In this document: positions 52,137 to 60,606 of the stretch, one piece after another | Numbering within the stretch: the first letter of the stretch is position 1 | Layout of the letters: each line of letters opens with the position of its first letter | Assembly (NCBI RefSeq): GCF_009729095.1 | Contig: NZ_VTGX01000005.1 | Location: 248,001 to 312,000, forward strand | From: Mycolicibacterium sp. CBMA 247 | GTDB lineage: Bacteria; Actinomycetota; Actinomycetes; Mycobacteriales; Mycobacteriaceae | DNA: 64,000 nucleotides | Direction: 5' to 3' | Translations under genes and position numbers: made by a program | The notes under the pieces: model-generated | The model's input: the letters and a program-made list of their open reading frames with translations, nothing else | Databases searched by the model: none | Told to the model about the DNA's origin: nothing

Positions 52137-53600
52137 TCATATGAGGTGACTGGACATCGACGGCTCTCCTTCGAGAGATGCTGTCGCGGGATGCAATTCG
52201 GGTAGCTGATGCTTGCGGACGAGGCCGTGGTAGCAGCCCCAGGCCAGACCGAGGATCAGCAGGGCGAGCGCCGCGTAGATTCCATAGCGGGATTCATCGT
52301 CCGGTATCGGATGCAGCGATCCGATGATGCCCGCCGCGACCGTGAACAGGGCGAGCACGAACGCGATCCAGCCTGCAGGTGCCCATTTGCCGGTGATCAG
52401 GAGCTTGCCGGCAGCCAGGATCAACACGAGATAGGCGACCATGACGAGGAGACCGCCGAACGTTGCACCGATCGTGAATCCGACGTAGGGGTCCATTCCT
52501 GTTGTCGCGCTGAGGATGACGATCGGGATGAGGCATACGACTGTCAGCGCGGCGAACACCACGATCCCGACGTGCGGTGTCTTCCAGCGGGTTGTGGCGC
52601 CCAGAGCCGCAGGCAGCAGGCCACCGCGGGACAGTGCGAACATCCCGCGTGCGGAGGCGGACATGAACCCGATGGCGACGGCGACCATGTCGAGGACCAG
52701 GCCCAGCTGCAGCAGCGGGGAGATCCAGGATCCGACGTACATCTTCCCGAGAGTGGACAGTCCGAGCGGGTCGGAGGCCCAAGTGCCGGCGACGTCGTTC
52801 AGGCCGAACCCGATCGTGCCCGCGTACTGGGTCAGGAAGCAGAAACCGGCCACGATCAAGATGGTCAGGATAATCGCGCGCGGAACCGATTTCGACGGTT
52901 CGCGCGCCTCTTCACCGAGTGATGCCGAGGATTCGACGCCGACGAAAAGCAGTGCGCAGAACATGAACGTCGGCAGGAACGCACCTGCGGTGGGCGCTGA
53001 CGGGTCGAAGACCTGCGCGGTGTTTCCCGCGACACCGCCCTTGGCCACGACCACGATGGCGGTGATGAGGTAGGGGATTACCGACAACACGAAGATGGCC
53101 AACTGTGCGCGCACCGATAGTTGCACGCCGCGCAGGTTGATGATGGCGACCACCAGCAGGATTCCCAGCGAAATCAGCCAGAACGGAACGGAGACGTGCA
53201 GATAGGACTGGCACAGATCCTGTCCGAGAACGCCGGCTCCGATGAGCATCGTCGGGCCGCCGAGAATGAGGTAGGCCAGGTAGTAGAAACCCGCGGTGGA
53301 AATGCCTGCCGTGGGTCCCAATGTCCGTCCCACGTACTCGTACATCACGCCGGCGTGGGTGTAGCGGCGCGCGAACATCACCAGGATCGAACCGAGGCCG
53401 AGGATTCCGATGACCACGATCAGCAGGTAGAGCGGGCCCGCGCTGCCCCCCTTGGCGGCGACCACACCACCGAGTAGTGCTGCGGAGGTGATGGGGCCAA
53501 CGGCTAGCGACTGAGCCAACAGATCGGTGGTACCGAGTTCCCCGCGGGTGAGCTCACCGGTGGGTGCCGATACCCCGGCAGGGTGTGAGGGTTGGGTCAT
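52137..53600 (-). CDS. APC-superfamily amino acid/amine permease
   Basis: 487 residues with about twelve membrane helices, APC superfamily. The first helix region reads DLLAQSLAVGPITSAALLGGVV; ESSASLGEEAREPSKSVPRAI is the usual intracellular loop after helix 6. It probably imports an amine, amino acid or the acid substrate of the cluster. It is the first gene of a four-gene minus-strand operon with TIGR04076 and the two luciferase-like genes, and diverges from catB over about 420 bases. Confidence 0.87.
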   Translation of the reverse strand: MTQPSHPAGVSAPTGELTRGELGTTDLLAQSLAVGPITSAALLGGVVAAKGGSAGPLYLLIVVIGILGLGSILVMFARRYTHAGVMYEYVGRTLGPTAGISTAGFYYLAYLILGGPTMLIGAGVLGQDLCQSYLHVSVPFWLISLGILLVVAIINLRGVQLSVRAQLAIFVLSVIPYLITAIVVVAKGGVAGNTAQVFDPSAPTAGAFLPTFMFCALLFVGVESSASLGEEAREPSKSVPRAIILTILIVAGFCFLTQYAGTIGFGLNDVAGTWASDPLGLSTLGKMYVGSWISPLLQLGLVLDMVAVAIGFMSASARGMFALSRGGLLPAALGATTRWKTPHVGIVVFAALTVVCLIPIVILSATTGMDPYVGFTIGATFGGLLVMVAYLVLILAAGKLLITGKWAPAGWIAFVLALFTVAAGIIGSLHPIPDDESRYGIYAALALLILGLAWGCYHGLVRKHQLPELHPATASLEGEPSMSSHLI

Positions 53601-53614
53601 GGACGTCCTTTGGG

Positions 53615-53952
53615 CTGATGTAGCTCTACGTTCGTTGACGAAAACAGTTTCTTCCGGATGTTTGCGTGGCCATTACTGATGGTTGGCCGGCATCGGGTAC
53701 CCGGTGCGTGAACCCCGCGTCGTGAGAGGCCTTCTCGCGCCGGCGTGGCTGTTCGTGGGCCGGTCCGGTCGACCCGATGTCGGCGCCGCAGGCGGGGTTT
53801 CCCCGATAGGGTGGCGTGGCACCGCCTGAGTGTGGGCTAGGTCACCTACTGCGCGCAAGCGGTGGGGCGATAAAGGTTTCCGTACCGGTGATGGCCTTCA
53901 CAGGTGTGGCACGGATTTGTACGGTTGAAGTACATGGTTCAACCAACGTAGA
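53615..53952. promoter_or_regulatory. Divergent permease/catB control region with three palindromic or shared motifs
   Basis: The 419-base gap 53601-54019 holds ATAAAGGTTTCC at 53870-53881 (identical to 33326-33337), followed by GTACCGG. GGTTGAA (53923-53929) and TTCAACC (53938-53944) form a perfect 7-bp inverted repeat around GTACATGG. ACGTAGA at 53946-53952 and TGTAGCTCTACG at 53619-53630 carry the CGTAGA/TGTAGA half-site. The catB start follows 68 bases after the last motif. The 7-bp palindrome is unique in the window and may be a separate operator for catBAC. Nothing was recognised in the rest. Confidence 0.5.
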
Positions 53953-54019
53953 TATAACCCGTCAGCGTGTTCCGATGCCACCATCTGGACGGTGAACCTC
54001 GCGCGAAGGGAAGACGCGA

Positions 54020-55123
54020 ATGAAAATTACTGCAGTTGAGGCCATCCCGTTTGCCATCCCGTACTCCAAGCCGTTGAAGTTCGCCTCCGGCGAGGTCCAC
54101 GTTGCCACCCACGTCCTGGTGAGGGTGCACACCGACGACGGAGTGGTCGGCATTGCTGAGGCGCCTCCGCGTCCGTTCACCTACGGTGAGACGCAGACGG
54201 GGATCGTCGCCGTCATCAACGAGATCTTCGCGTCACAAGTCGTCGGGGTCAGCCTTACCGAGCGCGAAGTGATCAGTGCCCGGCTGGCGCGGACCGTCGG
54301 CAACCCCACGGCCAAGGCCGCCGTCGACATGGCCGTGTGGGATGCGTTCGGACGAACGGTGGAGCTGCCCGTATCTGAGCTCCTTGGCGGGTTCGGAAAC
54401 GGTATGCGGGTTTCGCACATGCTCGGTTTCGACGACCCCGCCGCGATGGTCGCAGAAGCCGAGAAAATGCTTGAGATCTACGGCATCTCAACGTTCAAGG
54501 TCAAAGTCGGCCGCCGTCCGGTGTCCCTGGACACCGCGGTGGTGCGGGCACTGCGGGAACGCTTCGGAGGGGATGTCGAGCTCTACGTCGACGGCAACCG
54601 CGGCTGGACCGCATCGGAATCACTGCGCGCCATGAAAGACATGGACGACCTCAACCTGCTATTCGCCGAGGAACTCTGCCCCGCCGACGATGTCCTGGGC
54701 CGGCGCTGGCTGGTCGACAAACTCGACGTCCCGTTCATCGCCGACGAATCCGTCCCCACCGCTGCCGATGTCACCCGAGAGGTGCTCGCCGGCGCGGCGA
54801 CTGCGATCAGCATCAAGACCGCCCGGACCGGGTTCAGCGGATCCCAGCGCGTGCTCCACCTCGCTGAAGGCCTCGGCCTGGAGGTGGTGATGGGCAATCA
54901 GATCGACGGGCAACTCGGCACTGCGTGCGCAGTGTCGTTCGGTGCCGCTCACGCGTCCACGTCCCGGTATGCCGGAGAACTGTCCAACTTCTTGGACATG
55001 ACCGACGACCTGCTGACCGAGCCACTGCGCATTCGCGACGGTGTGTTGCAGGTGCCGCCCGGTAGTGGTCTCGGCGTGAACGTCGATCCGGACAAGCTTG
55101 CCCGCTATCGCACCGACAACTGA
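54020..55123 (+). CDS. catB: Muconate cycloisomerase
   Basis: 367 residues, enolase superfamily. The catalytic Lys pair is in STFKVKVGRRP (about residues 154-164). Metal ligands follow in ELYVDGNRGW, LFAEELCPADD and FIADESVPT; the second acid/base Lys is in AISIKTARTGF. It converts cis,cis-muconate to muconolactone. First gene of catB-catA-catC. Chloromuconate cycloisomerase is a possible alternative, but catC fits the normal pathway. ATG at 54020 after GCGAAGGGAAG. Confidence 0.92.
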   Translation: MKITAVEAIPFAIPYSKPLKFASGEVHVATHVLVRVHTDDGVVGIAEAPPRPFTYGETQTGIVAVINEIFASQVVGVSLTEREVISARLARTVGNPTAKAAVDMAVWDAFGRTVELPVSELLGGFGNGMRVSHMLGFDDPAAMVAEAEKMLEIYGISTFKVKVGRRPVSLDTAVVRALRERFGGDVELYVDGNRGWTASESLRAMKDMDDLNLLFAEELCPADDVLGRRWLVDKLDVPFIADESVPTAADVTREVLAGAATAISIKTARTGFSGSQRVLHLAEGLGLEVVMGNQIDGQLGTACAVSFGAAHASTSRYAGELSNFLDMTDDLLTEPLRIRDGVLQVPPGSGLGVNVDPDKLARYRTDN

Positions 55124-55168
55124 ACATTCCCAACATATTCAGCCCCCAAGAGATCAGGAGTACCACCC

Positions 55169-56023
55169 ATGACCACCGTCGAAAACGCCACCGCCGCGGC
55201 GTCTGGCGCCTCGGCCACCGAACGCTTTCACTCCGACAAGTCACCTTTCGATGCCGTCAAGAACACTCCGACTGAGCGTGTCGACACGCTTGCTCGTGAG
55301 GTGCTCTCGGCTGTGCACGAGACGATCCGCAAGCATCGGGTCAGCTACGACGAGTACAACGCGCTCAAGGCCTGGATGATCAACGTCGGCCAGGACGGTG
55401 AGTGGCCCCTGTTCCTCGACGTGTGGGTCGAACACGTCGTCGAGGACGTCGCCACCGACCATCGGCAAGGCAGCAAGGGCACCATCGAGGGCCCGTACTA
55501 CGTACCCGGCGCCCCTGAGTGCGGCGCGGCGGGAACCATCCCGATGCGCGACGGTGAGACCGGAACTCCGATGCTGTGGCACGGCAAAATCACATCAGCC
55601 GACGGCACACCGCTGGCGGCCAAGGTCGAACTGTGGCATGCGGACGCCGAGGGCTTCTACTCGCAGTTCGCACCCGGACTGCCGGAATGGAACCTGCGCG
55701 GTACCTTCACGACCGGGCCCGACGGCATCTTCACGATCACGACGATCCGTCCTGCGCCCTATCAGATTCCGACCGACGGGTCCTGCGGCAAGTTGATCTC
55801 CGCGGCCGGCTGGCACGCATGGCGGCCCGCACACCTGCATGTCAAGGTATCGGCACCCGGACACGAACTGCTCACCGCGCAGTTGTACTTCCCCGGCGAT
55901 CCGCACAACGGCGATGACATCGCCACTGCCGTGAAACCGGAGCTGATGCTTGACCCGAAACCGCAGCCCGACGGTTCCGAAGCGGTCGCCTATGACTTCG
56001 TGCTCGACCCGGTGGCGCGCTGA
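55169..56023 (+). CDS. catA: Catechol 1,2-dioxygenase
   Basis: 284 residues, intradiol dioxygenase. Iron(III) ligands are the two tyrosines and two histidines of the family: Tyr in EGPYYVPGAPE, Tyr in RPAPYQIPTDG, and His in WHAWRPAHLHVKVSAPGHE. The N-terminal helical dimerisation domain is about 100 residues. It opens catechol to cis,cis-muconate by the ortho route. Catechol is the expected aromatic end product of the iac enzymes. It overlaps catC by one base. Confidence 0.94.
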   Translation: MTTVENATAAASGASATERFHSDKSPFDAVKNTPTERVDTLAREVLSAVHETIRKHRVSYDEYNALKAWMINVGQDGEWPLFLDVWVEHVVEDVATDHRQGSKGTIEGPYYVPGAPECGAAGTIPMRDGETGTPMLWHGKITSADGTPLAAKVELWHADAEGFYSQFAPGLPEWNLRGTFTTGPDGIFTITTIRPAPYQIPTDGSCGKLISAAGWHAWRPAHLHVKVSAPGHELLTAQLYFPGDPHNGDDIATAVKPELMLDPKPQPDGSEAVAYDFVLDPVAR

Positions 56024-56313
56024 TGCTCTTTCACGTGCGGATGGATGTCCGTCTCCCGGCCGATCTCGACCCGCGCGAGCGGGACGAGATCGTCGCTCGG
56101 GAGAAGGCGTACTCGCTAGATCTGCAACGCGCCGGAAAGTGGCCCCACATCTGGCGGGTGGTCGGCGAGTACGCCAACTTCTCGATATTCGACGTCGAAT
56201 CCAATGACGAGCTGCATCGCATCCTGTCGGGGCTACCGCTGTTCTCGTATATGGATATTCGCGTCACGCCTTTGGCGGTGCACCCGTCGGACCTCAAGGC
56301 CGAGGGCAGCTAG
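56023..56313 (+). CDS. catC: Muconolactone delta-isomerase
   Basis: 96 residues, standard CatC length. It begins MLFHVRMDVRLPADLD and has the family's KWPHIWRVVGEYANFSIFDVES and a late LSGLPLFSYMDIRVTPL. It turns muconolactone into 3-oxoadipate enol-lactone, the substrate of PcaD (38471-39241). The start ATG shares an A with the catA stop. A perfect hairpin follows. Confidence 0.94.
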   Translation: MLFHVRMDVRLPADLDPRERDEIVAREKAYSLDLQRAGKWPHIWRVVGEYANFSIFDVESNDELHRILSGLPLFSYMDIRVTPLAVHPSDLKAEGS

Positions 56314-56342
56314 CTCCCGTCGGGGCAGCGTCGCCCGAAAAC

Positions 56343-56376
56343 GCCGGCCGGGACTTCGTTCGAAGTCCCGGCCGGC
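56343..56376. terminator. Perfect 16-bp hairpin after catC
   Basis: GCCGGCCGGGACTTCG pairs with CGAAGTCCCGGCCGGC around TT. It lies between catBAC and the convergent kinase gene. No clear T tract, as usual in mycobacteria. Confidence 0.85.
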
Positions 56377-56428
56377 TTGGGTATGTGAGCGGGGTTCGCC
56401 CGTCTCGTCGGTGTCTCAACGACGCCGT

Positions 56429-57481
56429 TCATATCCCGACGGTCGCTCCTCGACTGTTCAGATACGCGGTGGCAAGGGAACAGACACGTTCGGTGAGCAT
56501 GGGGCCGAGGCTCTTTGCGGTCTCGGTCTCCGGTCGCGAGCCAATCCACCCGAGATAGGTTGTGCCACGCAGAAAGAGGAAGAGTGGCAGCAGCTCCCGA
56601 TGTGACTCGGGCAACTCCCGCACCGTCCGGTAGCCCCTGATCAGTGACTCTTCGATAGCGGCATACTGGGACTCTCCGAGGTTGAAGTACAGCGCCGTCG
56701 CGAGTTCGAACAAGTACCATCCGTAGCCGGCGTCGTCGAAATCGATCAGCTTCAGTGCACCGCCGTCGTTGAGCAGGTTCTCCGGCACCAGGTCGGCATG
56801 GATGAGACCGTAGTTCGCGTCATCCTTGCCGAACCGGCGTAGATCCTCGCGGCTTGCCGCTCGTGCAGCGGCCAGCAGTGCCCGTGCCTCGGCGGTCAGG
56901 TCGGCGTTCTCCCAGAAGCGGCCCCATAGCGGCTGTTCCCCGACGAGTCCGTCCTCGTCCCAGGAATGGCGGGTGAATCCGTCGAACAGCGGCATGGTCG
57001 ACGACAGGTCGTGCAGGTTGGCCGCGATGACACCTGCATCGAAGTACAGCCTTCGCGCCGCGTCACCGCACGTCTCGACGCCCGCTTCCGAGGTGCCAAC
57101 GGGTTCACCGAGCAGCCATCCGAGGATCGACACATGGCGATGTTCCGGGACCGCGTCATGTGCGACGTAGGCAACCAATTCGCCAGTCGCGGTGGGGATC
57201 ACGTCCGGCACCTGCACGGCGCCAGTCAGGCCGATGTGACGCATCCAGTGCAGTTCGGACTGCAGCGCGGCATCGGAGTGGTAGCCGTATCTGTGCACCC
57301 GGATGGCGACACGGGTGCCGTCGGCCCGGGTTGCCGAAAAGACAGCGTTTTCACGGTATTTCACGAGGCGAACGTCGTCGAACCCGCCCTCCCAGTGCTG
57401 GGTTGCCGACTCTGCGAGAAGGGTCAGTCGCCTGGCCTGTTCATCGTCGGGGAGGCGGTAGAAATCGTGTGTCTCGGTCAT
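56429..57481 (-). CDS. APH-family small-molecule kinase
   Basis: 350 residues, aminoglycoside-phosphotransferase/choline-kinase fold. The catalytic loop is GLIHADLVPENLL and the metal site is LIDFDDAGYGWYLFELA. True antibiotic resistance is unlikely. Adjacent, overlapping class III PLP enzyme and an APC permease form the set seen for hydroxylysine or ethanolamine catabolism, where a kinase makes a phospho-amine and a PLP phospho-lyase removes phosphate and ammonia. The likely substrate is therefore an amino-alcohol; which one is unknown. Start overlaps the preceding stop by four bases. Confidence 0.78.
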   Translation of the reverse strand: MTETHDFYRLPDDEQARRLTLLAESATQHWEGGFDDVRLVKYRENAVFSATRADGTRVAIRVHRYGYHSDAALQSELHWMRHIGLTGAVQVPDVIPTATGELVAYVAHDAVPEHRHVSILGWLLGEPVGTSEAGVETCGDAARRLYFDAGVIAANLHDLSSTMPLFDGFTRHSWDEDGLVGEQPLWGRFWENADLTAEARALLAAARAASREDLRRFGKDDANYGLIHADLVPENLLNDGGALKLIDFDDAGYGWYLFELATALYFNLGESQYAAIEESLIRGYRTVRELPESHRELLPLFLFLRGTTYLGWIGSRPETETAKSLGPMLTERVCSLATAYLNSRGATVGI

Positions 57482-58755
57482 AGCGCGCTCAATGCGTCGT
57501 CGAGCACCGATAGGAGCAGATCGGCGTTCGTGGTGTCGAAAACCAGCGGAGGGCGCATTTTCAGGACGTTGTCGTAGCGTCCGATCCGGCTGAGCAACAC
57601 GCCGCGGTCGCGCATCATGTTGACCAGACGCTTGGTGACGTCCGCTGCGGGCGCTCCGGTGTCGTCGATCAATTCGATGCCGAAGAACAGTCCGCGCCCA
57701 CGAACCCCGCCGATCACCGAGTGCTTGTCCCGCAGGCGATTCAGTCCCGTTCGGACGTACTGACCGACTTCGCGTGCGTTCTCGCGCAGCTGCTGATGTT
57801 CCAGCACATCGAGTACCGCCATTCCCGCAGCAGCGGCTACTGGATTGCCCCCGAAAGTGTTGAAATACGTTGATGCCGACTGGAAGTCGGACATCAGATC
57901 GTTGGAGGACACGGCACCCGCGAGCGGGTAGCCGTTACCCATCGGCTTGCCTAGGGTGACGATGTCGGGTATTACGCCGCTCAGCTGGTGTCCCCACATC
58001 GCGTCGCCGGTGCGTGCGAAGCCGGCCTGGACCTCGTCGCAGATGAACAACCCGCCGGCTTCGCGCACGATATCGACTGCTTTGGCCACGAACCCGTCCA
58101 CGGGATCGGGGAGACCCTCGTTGGCGAAGAAGGTGTCGATGAGGATGGCGGCGACGCCGTAGCCCTCTGACGTCAGGGACCGGACCGCGTCGGCGACATG
58201 TGCGGCGAAACGGTCGGCAAGTTCCCGATCGGAGGCCCCGTGACGATCGCGGGTGGGGTCGGGCACGACGACGGTGCGTGCCCAGCTGGGGAATTGCTCG
58301 ACGACAGGGAAGGCTGTGGTCAGCGCCGCCAGCGTCGCCGAGTTCCCGTGATAGCTGAAGTCGCTGACGATGACGCCGCTGTTGCCTGTGGCGAATCGTG
58401 CCATGCGCAGAGCGAGTTCGTTGGCCTCGGTGCCCGAGCAGGTGAACATCGCCGTGTCGAGCGGCTTTGCGAAGGTCGCGGTCAACCGTTCGGCGTACTC
58501 GATGACCATCTCATGCAGGTACCGAGTGTGCAGGTTCAGTGTTGCCGACTGTCGGGCGATCGCATCGACGACGTGTGGGTGGCTGTGGCCGACGTGGGGG
58601 ACGTTGTTGTACGCGTCGAGGTAGCGGCGCCCGGCGGCGTCCTCGACCCACACACCCTCACCCCGGACGAGGTGTACGGGCTCGTCGTAGAAGAGCGGGG
58701 TATTGCGGCCGAGAACATCGAAGCGGCGTTTGAGCAGTATCGAATCATCAATCAT
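57478..58755 (-). CDS. Class III PLP enzyme, possible phospho-lyase
   Basis: 425 residues, aminotransferase class III fold. The cofactor Lys is in TLGKPMGNGYPLAG and the PLP-binding Asp in FICDEVQAGFARTG; the N-terminal YLDAYNNVPHVGHSHP resembles AGXT2-like enzymes. Ethanolamine-phosphate and phospho-hydroxylysine phospho-lyases belong to this branch and travel with an APH kinase, as here. A plain aminotransferase is the alternative. The ATG at 58755 gives MIDDSILLKRRFD. It follows the permease gene by 37 bases. Confidence 0.83.
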   Translation of the reverse strand: MIDDSILLKRRFDVLGRNTPLFYDEPVHLVRGEGVWVEDAAGRRYLDAYNNVPHVGHSHPHVVDAIARQSATLNLHTRYLHEMVIEYAERLTATFAKPLDTAMFTCSGTEANELALRMARFATGNSGVIVSDFSYHGNSATLAALTTAFPVVEQFPSWARTVVVPDPTRDRHGASDRELADRFAAHVADAVRSLTSEGYGVAAILIDTFFANEGLPDPVDGFVAKAVDIVREAGGLFICDEVQAGFARTGDAMWGHQLSGVIPDIVTLGKPMGNGYPLAGAVSSNDLMSDFQSASTYFNTFGGNPVAAAAGMAVLDVLEHQQLRENAREVGQYVRTGLNRLRDKHSVIGGVRGRGLFFGIELIDDTGAPAADVTKRLVNMMRDRGVLLSRIGRYDNVLKMRPPLVFDTTNADLLLSVLDDALSAL

Positions 58756-58792
58756 CTGAGCGTCTTTCGTGTATTTCGTCCGAAGCGGTTGG

Positions 58793-60220
58793 TCAACGGG
58801 AGCTGCTGGTCGCAGCTTCGACGTGTACGGCCTTAGCCCGCCGCACGTGCACAATCCGGCCAGCCGCAACCCCTCCGACGAACACCACGATGGCTGCGGC
58901 CAAGAAGATGCTGGCCACCGTCCGGGATCCGCCCATGAGCGTGTCGAAGTTCTCGATCACCAGTGCGGTGATGGCGATCAGGCCGAGGCTGCCCAGAACC
59001 GGCGCGATGCGGGTGTGCCACAGTCGGGTGTCGACGTGCGAGCGTCGGAAGTAGACGATGATCGCGAGACTGGTCAGGACCATCAGCGCGAGGATCGCCA
59101 CGATCGCGATGCCGGCCATCCAGGTGAACAACTGCAGTACCGGATCGGCTCCGGCGAGGGCGAAGATGCCGACCAGCACGACGGCCGAGGCGCTCTGTAC
59201 CAACGACCCTGCGTGCGGTGAGCCGTGCTTGTCATGTACGGACGCGAGCACGGTCGGTGCGTAGCCGCGTCGAGCCAATGCGAACAGGTACCGCGAGATC
59301 GCGCTGTGAAATGCCAGCAGCGTGGCGAAAAGACTGGTCACAAGCATGATGGCGATCACGTCGGCAGCCCACGGAGCCAGGTACGTCGCAGCCGCCGTGA
59401 ACGTGAGGTTGGCGGTGTCCTGTGCCGCGGCGGCGCCTACGTCGTTGCTGCCGAAGGCAAGTACAACCGCCCAGCTCCCGATCGCGTACAGCGCACCGAT
59501 CACGATGATCGCCACATAGGTCGCGATAGGCACGGTGCGCTTGGGGTTCTTGGCTTCCTCGCTGTAGATGGCGGTCGCCTCGAAACCCACGAAAGAGCCG
59601 ATCGCGAACATCATCGCGATGCCAGGCGAACCGGAGAAGAAAGATCCCGGGGTGAAGGAGGTGAAGTCGATCCCCTGGGCGCCGCCCCTGGCGAAGACGG
59701 CCACCGACAGGGCGACGACGGCGACGATCTCGAGGATGAGCAGCACCCCCAGCACCTTCGCGCCGACGTCGATATTGCGGTACCCGACGACACCCACGAT
59801 CGCCATCAGCAGGAACGCCCACACCCACCAGGGCAGGTCGGGTCCGCCATAACTGAGCACCAGGCCGCGGATCGTGTTCGCCGCCAGTCCGTAGACGCCC
59901 GCTTGGACGGTGGCGTAGGCAAAGATTGCCAAACCGGCCGCGCCGACACCGAGGTCGCGGCCGAGGCCCTTGGTGACGTAGGCGTAGAAGGCGCCAGTAT
60001 CCGTCACGGCACTACTCATCGCGGCGTACCCAACGCTGAACACCAGGAGCACCAGGGCTGCGATCAGATAGGTGAGGGGAGCGCCGGCACCATTGCCCAA
60101 GGCAATCATGACCGGTAGCGAGCCTGCGATCGTGGTCAGCGGCGAAGCCGCCGCGACGACGAGGAACACGATGCCGACGACACCGATGGATCCACGTAAC
60201 TGACTGTTGCTGACGGACAC
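58793..60220 (-). CDS. APC-superfamily permease
   Basis: 475 residues with about twelve membrane helices. Landmarks: GIVFLVVAAASPLTTIAGSLPV (helix 1), SFVGFEATAIYSEEAKNPKRTVP (loop after helix 6). It probably imports an amino acid or amine for the kinase/PLP enzyme pair downstream. The GTG at 60220 is chosen because GAGGAGG lies six bases before it; an in-frame GTG at 60247 has no good ribosome site. It is the first gene of a three-gene operon and has island motifs upstream (60278-60352). Confidence 0.87.
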   Translation of the reverse strand: MSVSNSQLRGSIGVVGIVFLVVAAASPLTTIAGSLPVMIALGNGAGAPLTYLIAALVLLVFSVGYAAMSSAVTDTGAFYAYVTKGLGRDLGVGAAGLAIFAYATVQAGVYGLAANTIRGLVLSYGGPDLPWWVWAFLLMAIVGVVGYRNIDVGAKVLGVLLILEIVAVVALSVAVFARGGAQGIDFTSFTPGSFFSGSPGIAMMFAIGSFVGFEATAIYSEEAKNPKRTVPIATYVAIIVIGALYAIGSWAVVLAFGSNDVGAAAAQDTANLTFTAAATYLAPWAADVIAIMLVTSLFATLLAFHSAISRYLFALARRGYAPTVLASVHDKHGSPHAGSLVQSASAVVLVGIFALAGADPVLQLFTWMAGIAIVAILALMVLTSLAIIVYFRRSHVDTRLWHTRIAPVLGSLGLIAITALVIENFDTLMGGSRTVASIFLAAAIVVFVGGVAAGRIVHVRRAKAVHVEAATSSSR

Positions 60221-60277
60221 GCGTGCCTCCTCGACCCGGGCTGTCACCGGGCCGTGGGGCGGGCCTCGGCACTCAGG

Positions 60278-60352
60278 TCTACATGCGTAGAGCCACAGCC
60301 GTGACGTAGGTTACGACGCAGTCCCACGGGTGGCCATAGTCACTTCCTTTAG
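60278..60352 (-). promoter_or_regulatory. Island motifs upstream of the second permease
   Basis: TCTACA-TG-CGTAGA at 60278-60291 is a one-mismatch copy of the palindrome at 33385-33398. On the minus strand CTAAAGG begins at 60352, 63 bases upstream of the TACG of the palindrome, close to the 61-base spacing at the amine oxidase. The same minus-strand region has ATGGCC after CTAAAGG, as at 33326-33346. This suggests the permease operon shares a regulator with the amine oxidase. Confidence 0.45.
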
Positions 60353-60579
60353 TCGGCGTATCAGTCCGGCAGATGGAAACGTCAACGGTTCCTCCGGTCG
60401 AAGTCTGCGACGATCTCCCGCTCAGTCACGGCCCCCACGAACGCCCTTGGCCGCATTGCCTTGCGGGACAAGGGCTACCGACGAAGCCGAAGACTGTTGG
60501 TGTGCCCAAGCGTGACTGTCGGTCCAGCGCAGCATCGAGGTGCCGGGTTGGTTTCTGACGCGCCCGGGTTCGAAGAGAG

Positions 60580-60606
60580 TTATCCCCAAACCGCGATTCA
60601 TCCACA
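60580..60606 (+). other. Two TTATCC(C/A)CA-like boxes upstream of ssb-like gene
   Basis: TTATCCCCA (60580-60588) and TCATCCACA (60598-60606) each differ by one base from the DnaA box TTATCCACA and are 18 bases apart. They lie in the 512-base gap 60221-60732, about 130 bases before the SSB-like gene. No other origin features were seen. The rest of the gap holds the permease motifs and nothing else I recognise. Confidence 0.3.

Noticed and set aside
60580..60606. Replication origin suggested by DnaA-like boxes
   Set aside because: Only two imperfect boxes, no AT-rich unwinding region, no dnaA/dnaN nearby.
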